A stretch of 8,443 nt of DNA from an uncultured Prevotellaceae bacterium (GTDB lineage: Bacteria > Bacteroidota > Bacteroidia > Bacteroidales > Bacteroidaceae), in contig CAMJLI010000081.1 of assembly GCA_946406585.1 (NCBI GenBank), positions 1-8,443 of the forward strand. The letters are read 5' to 3'. Positions 1 to 6,911 of this stretch are shown here, in pieces. The notes under the pieces were generated by a model. That model searched no databases. It was not told where the DNA came from and was given only the letters and a program-made list of their open reading frames with translations. Position 1 is the first letter of the stretch. Every line of letters begins with the position of its first letter. A program made the position numbers and the translations under genes.

Positions 1-593
1 GCATGATTGTCGTTAATGATGCCGAAAAAGAAACCATCATGGTGGTCAGCGAGAACGGATTTGGAAAACGTTCGCAAGTGGAAGACTACCGCAAGACAAG
101 CCGTGGCGTGAAGGGCGTCAAAACCATGCAGATAACCGAGAAAACCGGTAGGGTGGTGGCCATAAAGAATGTCTCCGACGAGCACGACCTCATGATAATC
201 AACAAGAGCGGCATCGTGATACGTCTCTCTGTGGCAGAGTGCAGGGTGATGGGAAGGGCAACACAAGGAGTGAAGCTCATCAACCTCACCAAGAAAAACG
301 ACGTCATAGCAAGCGTATGCAAGGTGATGGGAGCCGAACTGGAAGCTCAGGTGGAGGAAATGAGCAGGGCAGAATGGGCACAAAAGAGCGACAGCATAAG
401 ACGCGACACCTTGGCGGACAGTATCGAAAAAACTGAAACGGAAGGCGAAGACATCGACGGAGAAATCGACGAAAACCAAGAATCGGCAGACAATGAATCC
501 AATTTCGCTGGGGCTCGTGAACAGTATCTCTTTAATGACGAAGATTTCGAGGATGATGATGTGAAAACAGATGATTCCAGCAAAAACAATTAA
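1..593 (+). CDS. gyrA: DNA gyrase subunit A, C-terminal part (5' end outside window)
   Basis: GyrA is the DNA-cleaving and DNA-wrapping subunit of gyrase, which introduces negative supercoils using GyrB-driven ATP hydrolysis. Only about the last 196 codons are here; the frame is open to the window edge, so the ATG at position 3 is internal. Visible are the last blades of the C-terminal beta-pinwheel: 'ENGFGKRS' followed by 'RGVKGVK', then 'NKSGIVIRL' followed by 'GRATQGVKLI', each the usual strand-turn-'GxxxGV' pattern. The catalytic Tyr domain and the GyrA box lie upstream and cannot be checked. The final 80 or so residues are a low-complexity hydrophilic tail, with 20 Asp/Glu in the last 50 residues, ending DDSSKNN. 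The next gene starts 61 bases downstream with no hairpin terminator between, so readthrough is possible. ParC is the alternative, but the regular blade repeats and acidic tail favour GyrA. Confidence 0.93.
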   Translation, partial: MIVVNDAEKETIMVVSENGFGKRSQVEDYRKTSRGVKGVKTMQITEKTGRVVAIKNVSDEHDLMIINKSGIVIRLSVAECRVMGRATQGVKLINLTKKNDVIASVCKVMGAELEAQVEEMSRAEWAQKSDSIRRDTLADSIEKTETEGEDIDGEIDENQESADNESNFAGAREQYLFNDEDFEDDDVKTDDSSKNN

Positions 594-654
594 TATAATC
601 AACATTTCTTTATTTTATTAACAAAAACAAGAAACAACAACCTTTTTAATATTA

Positions 655-1917
655 ATGATTATGAAAAAAATTATGATCATGGCTATGATGGCAGTAGCTG
701 CCTCTACAGCCTTCGCTGGCGACTCGCCCGCACTCAAGTCTATCCTGAAAGCCAAAACCTATGCTGAGGCAGAAAGCTTGCTGAATTCCTCTCTCGGACA
801 ACTCGCCAGCGATGCTGAAAAAGCCTCCGCATACAACAAACTTTACCAACTTGCTTTTGATACTTTCAACAAGCAACAGACAATCATGACTGAAAACACC
901 GTGGCTCAAATGAATAACGGAAAAGTTCAGCCCGTGGACTCTGCATTGTTGTACACTTCTATCTACCAGGCATTTCAGGCTGCTCTCGAATGTAACAAAT
1001 ACGACCAGATGCCCAATGAAAAAGGAAAGGTGAAACCTAAATTCCATGACAATCTCGCATCACAACTCTTCCCACAAAGAGGCAACCTTGTCAATGGTGG
1101 CATCTATTTCCAGGATCATGGAGACTTGAAGAGCACTTACAAGTATTTCGCTTCTTACGTGGACACCAGCAGTGAAGACCTCTTCGCTCAGGAAATAGCC
1201 AAGACTCCTGATACCAATGTGGGACAGATTGCATACTATGCTGCTATCTATGCATATCAGAACAAGGACATCAAGGGATGCCAGAAATATGCTGACATTG
1301 CCATGAAGGATGAGAAGTATCATAAGGATGCCAACAACCTGAAACTCGCTGTCGTACAAGAGAGCCTGAAGACTCGTGAAGACTCGCTCAACTACGTTAC
1401 CGACCTGGAGCAACAGTTTGCTGCCGACCCCGACAACGAGACCATCTTTGGAACACTGGTCAACATGTACTCAGGACTGAAGATGAACGACAAGATGAAC
1501 GCTGTGTTTGAAAAGAAGCTGCAGACCGACCCCAACAACTTCGTGGTATGGGCTGTGAGAGGACAGAACGCCATGCTCGACCAAAAACTCGACGAGGCTG
1601 TGGAATATTACAAGAAGGCTCTCGCAACACAACCGGAAAACGCACAAATCCTCACTTATCTCGGAGCATGCCAGCTTGACAGAGGTTCGCAAAAGGAGAA
1701 TAACGCTGCCAACAAGACCGGACGTGTGCCAGAGGAGGCCATGAAGCAAATACGCCCACTCTATGAAGAGGCAAAGGGTTATCTGGAAAAAGCAAAGCAG
1801 CTTGACCCTGACAGGGAGAAGGCCAACTGGGCTTATCCTCTCTACAGATGCTGCTATCAGCTGTATGGTGCAGACGACCCACGCACACAGGCTGCTGAGG
1901 CTGATACTAAAAAATAA
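655..1917 (+). CDS. Exported TPR-repeat protein (tandem paralog 1)
   Basis: This is a 420-residue predicted periplasmic or surface protein of unknown function. The N-terminus is a signal peptide: KK at 4-5, a Met/Ala-rich hydrophobic stretch to about 16, and an AFA cleavage site (cut before G22). No lipobox Cys is present. The rest is helical, with a clear TPR unit at about 297-330 ('NAMLDQKLDEAVEYYKKAL' with Asn/Pro at the ends) and weaker TPR-like helices at 160-290. A block at 117-150 containing 'DQMPNEKGKVKPKF' is echoed in the next gene, as is the 'ANWAYPLY' segment at 390-397, so the two look like paralogs. The ATG at 655 (MIMKK) and the one at 661 (MKK) are both plausible starts; neither has a recognisable Shine-Dalgarno site, and the region ahead is AT-rich with no clear promoter. 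A hairpin terminator follows the stop. TPR modules usually mediate protein contacts; no enzymatic motif is seen. Confidence 0.9.
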   Translation: MIMKKIMIMAMMAVAASTAFAGDSPALKSILKAKTYAEAESLLNSSLGQLASDAEKASAYNKLYQLAFDTFNKQQTIMTENTVAQMNNGKVQPVDSALLYTSIYQAFQAALECNKYDQMPNEKGKVKPKFHDNLASQLFPQRGNLVNGGIYFQDHGDLKSTYKYFASYVDTSSEDLFAQEIAKTPDTNVGQIAYYAAIYAYQNKDIKGCQKYADIAMKDEKYHKDANNLKLAVVQESLKTREDSLNYVTDLEQQFAADPDNETIFGTLVNMYSGLKMNDKMNAVFEKKLQTDPNNFVVWAVRGQNAMLDQKLDEAVEYYKKALATQPENAQILTYLGACQLDRGSQKENNAANKTGRVPEEAMKQIRPLYEEAKGYLEKAKQLDPDREKANWAYPLYRCCYQLYGADDPRTQAAEADTKK

Positions 1918-1929
1918 CATTTTATGAAG

Positions 1930-1963
1930 GAGGGTGTGCTATCATTGGCACACCCTCATTTTA
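1930..1963 (+). terminator. Rho-independent-type terminator after TPR gene 1
   Basis: A perfect 10-base-pair stem (GAGGGTGTGC at 1930-1939 with GCACACCCTC at 1948-1957) closes an 8-base loop and is followed by ATTTTAA. It begins 12 bases after the stop codon of the first TPR gene. The stem is GC-rich against an AT-rich background; the T tract is short, so termination may be partial. Confidence 0.8.
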
Positions 1964-2007
1964 ACAAAATCAATAGGTTTAATTGAGTTCCAAGAAATAC
2001 ACTTAGC

Positions 2008-2013
2008 GAGGGA
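2008..2013 (+). promoter_or_regulatory. Shine-Dalgarno-like site for TPR gene 2
   Basis: GAGGGA lies 8 bases before the ATG at 2022. It is the only convincing purine-rich ribosome binding site ahead of a gene in this window, where most starts have AT-rich leaders, and it supports the ATG at 2022 as the start. Confidence 0.5.
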
Positions 2014-2021
2014 ACTACAGA

Positions 2022-3227
2022 ATGAAAAGATTGTTTTTTTACTTGTTGCTGTCAACCCTCCCTCTTTTTGCCACTGCACAGAAAAAAGCCATTTCACAGG
2101 CAAAGACATATATCAAGAGTGGACGGGATCTTGACAAGGCGGTAAAACTCATGGAAGACTTGCTGAAAGACTCCACCTTCCGACGTAATGAGAAGGTGTG
2201 GCTGACCATGGGGGATGCCGTGAAAATGCAATATGACCAGGGTAACCAAAAATTGTATCTCAAGCAAAAATATGACACGGCATCGCTGTTCGCAAAGGCC
2301 AAGGACTTGTTCTATATATATGAATGTCTTGACTCTCTGGATGCCATGCCCGACAAAAAAGGAAAGGTAAACTTGAATTATAGAGACAAGCATGCGCATC
2401 TCTTGAATGCCATCAGACCCAATATATACAATGGGGCTGCATACTATCTCAGAAAATATGATTTCAAAAATGCATGGGCGTTTGACGACACTTACCTAGA
2501 ATGTGGTTCAAACCCCTTGTTCTACGAATATAAATACCTCGAAAACGACACACTGATGCCTAAGGCGGCTTACAGGGCTTTTTATAGCGCTTACCGGCTT
2601 GGTGATGCCAACAAGATGAAAAAATACGTGGAGTTGGCTGAACGTGACTCTACAAAACTTGAAAACATCATACAGTACATGGCTGAAGTGCAAATGAAGG
2701 ACAAGGATACCATATCGTATGTGGCTTCTCTGAAAAGAGGATTCAGACTGTCACCTTCCCATCCGTTCTTCTTCCCTAGGCTGGTGGACTATTACAATGC
2801 CAAGGCAATGACCGATTCCGCCACAATTTTCATCGACAATGCCTTGGCTGCTGATAGTACCAACGTGCTGTTCCTCTTTGCCAAAAGTACGGCTCTGCTC
2901 AACGACAAGGACTATGAGCAGTGTATTGGCATTACTACAAAACTATTGGAAATCAACGACTCCATGCCCGAAGCCTATTGCAATATGGGACTGGCTTATT
3001 ATAATCAAGCCCTGGAACTCGACAAGACAATGCAGAGGTCGAGAAAAAAACGTCAGGCAGTGAACAATCTCTATGAGAAAAGCAGGCCTTACATGGAGAA
3101 ATACAGGGCGATGGCTCCACAGCAGCAAGCCAAGTGGGTGCCGGCTCTATATACAATATACCTCTACCTCAACATGGGGAAGGAGTTTGAAGAAATAGAC
3201 CGTTTAAGGGAAACACTGAAACTATAG
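2022..3227 (+). CDS. Exported TPR-repeat protein (tandem paralog 2)
   Basis: This 401-residue protein is predicted to be secreted to the periplasm; its function is unknown. Signal peptide: KR at 2-3, hydrophobic FFYLLLSTLPLF, then ATA|Q with cleavage before Q20; a mature N-terminal Gln is typical of exported Bacteroidetes proteins. Like the preceding protein, it has the 'MPDKKGKVNLNY' block (109-120), followed by a matching 'NIYNGAAYYL' (134-143; 'NLVNGGIYF' in the neighbour), and 'AKWVPALY' near the C-terminus (370-377). TPR-like helix pairs occur at about 280-313 and 314-345; the second contains 'PEAYCNMGLAYYNQALELD', a good TPR. It differs enough from its neighbour that the duplication must be old. 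The stop codon lies only 6 bases before the helicase ATG, so the two genes are very likely cotranscribed. No catalytic motif or lipobox is seen. Confidence 0.9.
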   Translation: MKRLFFYLLLSTLPLFATAQKKAISQAKTYIKSGRDLDKAVKLMEDLLKDSTFRRNEKVWLTMGDAVKMQYDQGNQKLYLKQKYDTASLFAKAKDLFYIYECLDSLDAMPDKKGKVNLNYRDKHAHLLNAIRPNIYNGAAYYLRKYDFKNAWAFDDTYLECGSNPLFYEYKYLENDTLMPKAAYRAFYSAYRLGDANKMKKYVELAERDSTKLENIIQYMAEVQMKDKDTISYVASLKRGFRLSPSHPFFFPRLVDYYNAKAMTDSATIFIDNALAADSTNVLFLFAKSTALLNDKDYEQCIGITTKLLEINDSMPEAYCNMGLAYYNQALELDKTMQRSRKKRQAVNNLYEKSRPYMEKYRAMAPQQQAKWVPALYTIYLYLNMGKEFEEIDRLRETLKL

Positions 3228-3233
3228 ACTGAT

Positions 3234-4550
3234 ATGGAAGAGAAAACAATTCTTGAAAAATTGAAAATCAAGGAGTTGAGCGAGATGCAGAAAGCCACCG
3301 CCGACGCTTTGACGAATGGCCATGACGATGTGCTCGTGCTGTCGCCCACTGGTAGTGGGAAGACACTCGCTTATCTCTTGCCCATAGTCCGGATGCTCAA
3401 TAGGAAAGATGACAACTTGCAGATGGTGGTCATCGTGCCGGGAAGAGAACTTGCCCTGCAATCGGCACAGGTGCTGGCTGAAATGGGCACAGGGCTGAGG
3501 TGCATGAGCGTGTATGGAGGAAGACCGGCCATGGACGAGCACAGGGAGATGCGGAAGACAAGGCCGCAGGTGCTTTTTGCCACTCCCGGGCGACTGAACG
3601 ACCATATAGAGAAAGGCAACATCGATACCGAACATGTGGGATTGCTTGTCATAGATGAATTCGACAAATGCCTCAACATGGGGTTCCATGACGAGATGCG
3701 CAAGGCATTGGATTTCTTGCCTTCTGTCAGACGAAGGGTGCTCCTTTCGGCTACCGAGGCAGACAGCATACCTCATTTCGTGAGAATGGGGCACGTTCAT
3801 CGCATCGATTTCATACATTCCGGCAATTCCGTGCCAGAGAGAATAAGCATCAAGATGGTGAGAAGTCAGGAAAAGGACAAGCTCGGCACCCTTGAAAGGC
3901 TTCTCAGGGCATTGGGCGGACAAAGCATGGTGTTTCTTAATTACAGGGATAGTGTGGAACGCACCGATGCTTTCCTGAGACAAAAGGGATTTGTCACCAG
4001 CGCTTTTCATGGTGGTCTTGACCAACGACAACGTGAGGATGCCCTTTACAAATTCTCCAATGGCTCTTCTTCTGTATGTGTGGCCACCGACCTGGCGTCG
4101 AGAGGTCTCGACATCCCTTCGGTAGACCATATCATACATTACCATCTGCCTCTCGGTGAAGATGAATATGTGCACAGGGTGGGGAGAACTGCCCGATGGG
4201 ATGCCCATGGCGCCAGCTTTTTCATTCTTGGACCAGAAGAAGACCTGCCTCAATACTTGAATGAAGAAGTGGAAGAATATGTCATCCCGCAACAATTGCC
4301 GCTCCCGCAACCTCCAAAGATGGCAACCATTTACATAGGTAAGGGAAAGATGGACAAGATAAGCAAGGGAGACATCGTGGGATTCCTATGCAAGGTGGCT
4401 GGACTTGAAAAAGACGATATTGGGCGTATCGACGTGAAAGACAGATATGCTTACGCAGCAGTGTCAAATAAAAAGGTGAAACAAGTCTTGGAGCATGCCA
4501 AAGGGGAAAAGATAAAAGGCATCAAGACCATTGTCGAACCCGTAAGGTGA
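3234..4550 (+). CDS. dbpA: DEAD-box ATP-dependent RNA helicase, DbpA-like
   Basis: This 438-residue protein should unwind RNA helices using ATP in the cytoplasm. Motifs in order: a degenerate Q motif ending 'LSEMQ' (15-19); Walker A SPTGSGKT (37-44); PGRELA (69-74); GGR (95-97); TPGRL (117-121); Walker B DEFD (141-144); SAT (172-174); motif IV around 'MVFLNYRDS' (232-240); motif V 'ATDLASRGLDIP' (284-295); motif VI HRVGRTAR (314-321). Residues 363-438 ('ATIYIGKGKMDKISKGDIVG' to 'GEKIKGIKTIVEPVR') match the DbpA C-terminal RNA-binding domain, which in E. coli DbpA recognises hairpin 92 of 23S rRNA. A role in large-subunit assembly is therefore inferred. The third motif II residue is Phe, not Ala, and motif VI has Ala for the usual second Gly. 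The upstream gene's stop is in the same frame nine bases before, so this ATG is the first possible one. The symbol is by domain similarity only. Confidence 0.92.
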   Translation: MEEKTILEKLKIKELSEMQKATADALTNGHDDVLVLSPTGSGKTLAYLLPIVRMLNRKDDNLQMVVIVPGRELALQSAQVLAEMGTGLRCMSVYGGRPAMDEHREMRKTRPQVLFATPGRLNDHIEKGNIDTEHVGLLVIDEFDKCLNMGFHDEMRKALDFLPSVRRRVLLSATEADSIPHFVRMGHVHRIDFIHSGNSVPERISIKMVRSQEKDKLGTLERLLRALGGQSMVFLNYRDSVERTDAFLRQKGFVTSAFHGGLDQRQREDALYKFSNGSSSVCVATDLASRGLDIPSVDHIIHYHLPLGEDEYVHRVGRTARWDAHGASFFILGPEEDLPQYLNEEVEEYVIPQQLPLPQPPKMATIYIGKGKMDKISKGDIVGFLCKVAGLEKDDIGRIDVKDRYAYAAVSNKKVKQVLEHAKGEKIKGIKTIVEPVR

Positions 4551-4583
4551 CATGGATGGGAGGATGGCTCTTGTCTGATTTTT

Positions 4584-4612
4584 TTGTCAAAAATGACAAC
4601 TGGAAATGACAA
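4584..4612. repeat. Inverted repeat TTGTCA-AAAA-TGACAA plus an extra TGACAA half-site
   Basis: TTGTCA at 4584-4589 and TGACAA at 4594-4599 are perfect 6-base arms around AAAA. A third half-site, TGACAA, lies at 4607-4612, and a further TGACA at 4639-4643. The T run sits before rather than after the hairpin, so it does not look like an intrinsic terminator for the helicase gene. It could be an operator upstream of serC or a weak RNA structure; the sequence does not decide. Confidence 0.4.
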
Positions 4613-4699
4613 AAAAGGAAGAATTTACATCAAATATGTGACATAAATATCGTTTCTACTTGACCTTGAATGATAAAATGCCAAAAACAATGCCGATAA

Positions 4700-4731
4700 T
4701 TTGCTCCTTTCGACAAAATGGAGTAACTTCG
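4700..4731 (+). promoter_or_regulatory. Bacteroidetes-type promoter for the serCA operon
   Basis: TTTG at 4700-4703 (-33 element) is followed after exactly 20 bases by TAACTTCG at 4724-4731. That matches the Bacteroidetes -7 consensus TAnnTTTG at all but one of its defined positions. Spacing and elements fit recognition by the primary sigma factor of this phylum. Transcription would start about 4736-4740, giving a leader of about 50 bases before serC. Confidence 0.7.
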
Positions 4732-4789
4732 CACTCGATTTTCGAAGCATTCATTTACAACCAGATACAAATATTAAAAAAACTGTCAG

Positions 4790-5860
4790 ATGAAGAAGTA
4801 CAATTTTAACGCAGGGCCATCGATTCTCCCAAGAGAGGTTATCGAAAAGACTGCCCAGCAAATCTTAGACTTCAACGGTAGTGGACTCTCACTCGCTGAG
4901 ATTAGCCACAGAGCGAAAGATTTCCAACCAGTGGTCGACGAGGCCGTGGCACTCATCAAAGAGTTGCTACAGGTGCCTGAAGGCTATTCCGTTATCTTCC
5001 TCGGTGGAGGCGCATCTCTCGAATTTTGCATGGTGCCCTACAATTTCCTCATTAAGAAAGCTGCCTATCTCAATACCGGCACATGGGCAAAGAAAGCAAT
5101 GAAGGAAGCAAAACTCTTTGGAGAGGTCGTTGAGGTCGCTTCGTCGGCTGATGCCAACTATACATTCATTCCCAAGGGATGGACTTGCCCTGATGATGTG
5201 GACTATCTGCACATCACTACCAACAATACCATTTATGGCACTGAGATAAGAAAAGACCTCGATGTCAATGCAAGACTCATTGCCGACATGTCGTCCGACA
5301 TCTTCAGCCGCCCAATCGACGTGGCAAAATACGACTGCATATATGGTGGAGCACAGAAAAACCTCGCCATGGCTGGTGTCACTCTCGTCATTCTCAAGGA
5401 CGACGTCCTTGGAAAGGCTCCAAGGCCCATTCCTACAATGCTCGACTACCGCACACACGTAGAGAAAGGCTCCATGTTCAATACTCCTCCTGTGGTGCCC
5501 ATCTATAGCGCTCTGGAGACACTCAGATGGCTGAAAGCCAATGGTGGCGTGGAAGCAATGGACAAACTCGCACAAAAGAGAGCTGAAATAGTTTATGGCG
5601 AAATCGACCGCAACAAACTCTTCCGTGGCACAGTCACCGACGAGGCTGACAGGTCGCTCATGAACATTTGCTTCGTGATGAATGATGAATACAAGGAACT
5701 GGAGAAGCCGTTCCTCGAGTTTGCTACATCCAAGGGCATGGTTGGTATCAAGGGACACCGCTCGGTGGGTGGTTTCCGTGCCAGCTGCTACAATGCACAG
5801 ACCATCGAGGGCGTGGAGGCTCTGGTGGCTTGCATGAAGGAATTTGAAGCTAAAGCATAA
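4790..5860 (+). CDS. serC: Phosphoserine aminotransferase
   Basis: SerC is a PLP-dependent class V aminotransferase that transfers the amino group of glutamate to 3-phosphohydroxypyruvate, giving O-phospho-L-serine, the second step of serine synthesis. In many bacteria it also acts in the pyridoxal phosphate pathway. The 356-residue length is normal for the family. Diagnostic segments: 'NFNAGPS' (5-11); '[10 protein letters not shown]' (32-41), the substrate loop; '[10 protein letters not shown]' (70-79), the cofactor phosphate region; 'ADMSSD' (165-170), with Asp166 placed to contact the pyridine nitrogen; 'YGGAQKNL' (185-192), with Lys190 as the Schiff-base lysine; and '[15 protein letters not shown]' near the end, the usual C-terminal substrate-binding stretch. 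All key residues are intact. serA begins 25 bases downstream and a good promoter lies 58 bases upstream, so it is the first gene of a serCA operon. Confidence 0.97.
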   Translation: MKKYNFNAGPSILPREVIEKTAQQILDFNGSGLSLAEISHRAKDFQPVVDEAVALIKELLQVPEGYSVIFLGGGASLEFCMVPYNFLIKKAAYLNTGTWAKKAMKEAKLFGEVVEVASSADANYTFIPKGWTCPDDVDYLHITTNNTIYGTEIRKDLDVNARLIADMSSDIFSRPIDVAKYDCIYGGAQKNLAMAGVTLVILKDDVLGKAPRPIPTMLDYRTHVEKGSMFNTPPVVPIYSALETLRWLKANGGVEAMDKLAQKRAEIVYGEIDRNKLFRGTVTDEADRSLMNICFVMNDEYKELEKPFLEFATSKGMVGIKGHRSVGGFRASCYNAQTIEGVEALVACMKEFEAKA

Positions 5861-5885
5861 GTGTGAAACAATAAATTTTTTACTT

Positions 5886-6803
5886 ATGAAAGTATTGGTG
5901 GCAACTGAAAAGCCGTTTGCACCTGTTGCAATCGACGGAATAAGAAAAGAAGTGGAAGGTGCAGGACATGAACTGGTTCTGCTCGAAAAATACACAGAAA
6001 AAGCCCAATTGCTTGAGGCAGTGAAAGATGCTGACGCCATGATCATACGTTCCGACAAGGTGGATGCAGAGGTGCTCGATGCAGCCAAAAACCTCAAGAT
6101 TGTGGTGCGTGCCGGCGCTGGTTACGACAACATCGACCTTGCCGCTGCCACAGCACACAATGTGGTGGCTGAGAACACGCCAGGACAGAATGCCAACGCC
6201 GTGGCTGAATTGGTCTTCGGATTGCTGGTGTATGCTGTTCGCAGCTTCTATAACGGAAAGGCTGGCTCTGAACTTATGGGCAAGAAGCTCGGCATTCTCG
6301 CTTTCGGAAACGTGGGCCGCAATGTGGCACGCATCGCCAAGGGATTCGGCATGGACATCTATGCTTATGATGCTTATTGTCCTGCTGAAGTGATTGAGCA
6401 GGCAGGGGTGCACGCTGCTAAGAACCAAGACGAACTGTTCCAGACCTGTGATGTGGTGAGCTTGCATATTCCTGCTACTCCAGAGACAAAACAAAGCATC
6501 AATGCTGAAGTCGTGGGGCAGATGAAAAAAGGTGGCATCCTCGTAAATACTGCACGCAAGGAGGTGATCGATGAGCCTTCACTCATCAAACTCATGTCTG
6601 AACGTACTGACCTCAAGTTTGTCACGGACATCAAACCTGATGCAGATGCAGAATTCGCTGCTTTCGAAGGGCGCTATTTCAGCACACCCAAGAAGATGGG
6701 AGCCCAAACAGCTGAGGCCAACATCAATGCCGGAATTGCTGCTGCAAGGCAAATAAATGCTTTCTTTGCCGACGGATGCACTAAATTCCAGGTTAACAAA
6801 TAA
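5886..6803 (+). CDS. serA: D-3-phosphoglycerate dehydrogenase, short form without ACT domain
   Basis: SerA oxidises 3-phosphoglycerate to 3-phosphohydroxypyruvate with NAD+, the committed step of serine synthesis, supplying SerC encoded just upstream. The start at 5886 (MKVLVATEKPF) is chosen because it opens with the family's first beta strand; the frame also has an ATG at 5844, but that lies inside serC. The protein is then 305 residues. Seen: 'VVRAGAGYDNID' (73-84); 'ENTPGQNANAVAEL' (96-109); the NAD-binding turn 'AFGNVG' (139-144, Ala where GxGxxG usually starts) with acidic Asp162 some 18 residues on; and NTAR with catalytic Arg224. Where the family has TPHxG, this protein has 'STPKKMGAQT' (266-275), so Lys269 replaces the catalytic His. 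The usual catalytic Glu position also looks changed ('DIKPDADAEF'). There is no C-terminal ACT or allosteric domain, so classic serine feedback inhibition is not expected. Another 2-hydroxyacid dehydrogenase is possible, but the serC context argues for SerA. Confidence 0.93.
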   Translation: MKVLVATEKPFAPVAIDGIRKEVEGAGHELVLLEKYTEKAQLLEAVKDADAMIIRSDKVDAEVLDAAKNLKIVVRAGAGYDNIDLAAATAHNVVAENTPGQNANAVAELVFGLLVYAVRSFYNGKAGSELMGKKLGILAFGNVGRNVARIAKGFGMDIYAYDAYCPAEVIEQAGVHAAKNQDELFQTCDVVSLHIPATPETKQSINAEVVGQMKKGGILVNTARKEVIDEPSLIKLMSERTDLKFVTDIKPDADAEFAAFEGRYFSTPKKMGAQTAEANINAGIAAARQINAFFADGCTKFQVNK

Positions 6804-6812
6804 TACTTTTTA

Positions 6813-6856
6813 CCGGTGGTGTCTGGTGTTTCCAAGGCATCACCGGCTTCTTTTTC
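6813..6856 (+). terminator. Hairpin terminator after serA
   Basis: CCGGTGGTG (6813-6821) pairs with CATCACCGG (6838-6846) over 9 base pairs including one G-U. The interior can pair further through TGG/CCA around a 5-base loop. The stem is followed by CTTCTTTTTC. It begins 9 bases after the serA stop. It should end or reduce transcription before the DUF1015 gene, leaving room for a separate promoter or partial readthrough. Confidence 0.7.
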
Positions 6857-6911
6857 AAATGACATATAAAGTTATAAAGATAAAACCTTAAAACTTTAAA
6901 TCCTTAACACT

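Larger units (their letters stand above)
4551..4789 (+). other. Intergenic region between helicase and serC
   Basis: This 239-base AT-rich gap has no convincing open reading frame. It contains the TGACA half-sites and inverted repeat in its first half, and the serC promoter and a leader of about 50 bases in its second half. The leader has no Shine-Dalgarno site; the bases before the ATG are A-rich. I see no classic terminator for the preceding helicase gene. Confidence 0.7.

Noticed and set aside
594..654. Promoter or terminator between gyrA and TPR gene 1
   Set aside because: The 61 bases are very AT-rich, but contain neither a GC-rich hairpin nor a TTTG / TAnnTTTG pair.
1974..1981. TAGGTTTA as a -7 element for TPR gene 2
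   Set aside because: It fits TAnnTTTG at all but the last base, but no TTTG lies at the expected 19-21 bases upstream, where the terminator stem sits. Too weak to call.
3222..4310. Long antisense open frame (362 codons) opposite the helicase gene
   Set aside because: The + strand frame carries a full ordered set of helicase motifs. The antisense product shows no recognisable domain, and its length follows from codon bias of the sense gene.
4579..4616. TTTTTTGTCA / TGACAAAAAA as an intrinsic terminator for the helicase gene
   Set aside because: The arms are A/T pairs and the T run precedes the stem rather than following it on the + strand, so it does not have terminator form.
5844..5885. Upstream in-frame ATG extending serA by 14 residues
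   Set aside because: It lies inside serC and adds MKLKHK-type residues unrelated to the family. The ATG at 5886 begins exactly at the conserved first strand.
4967..6097. Long antisense open frame (376 codons) opposite serC and the start of serA
   Set aside because: It spans two well-supported sense genes and their spacer, and its translation shows no family motif. It is best explained as a shadow.
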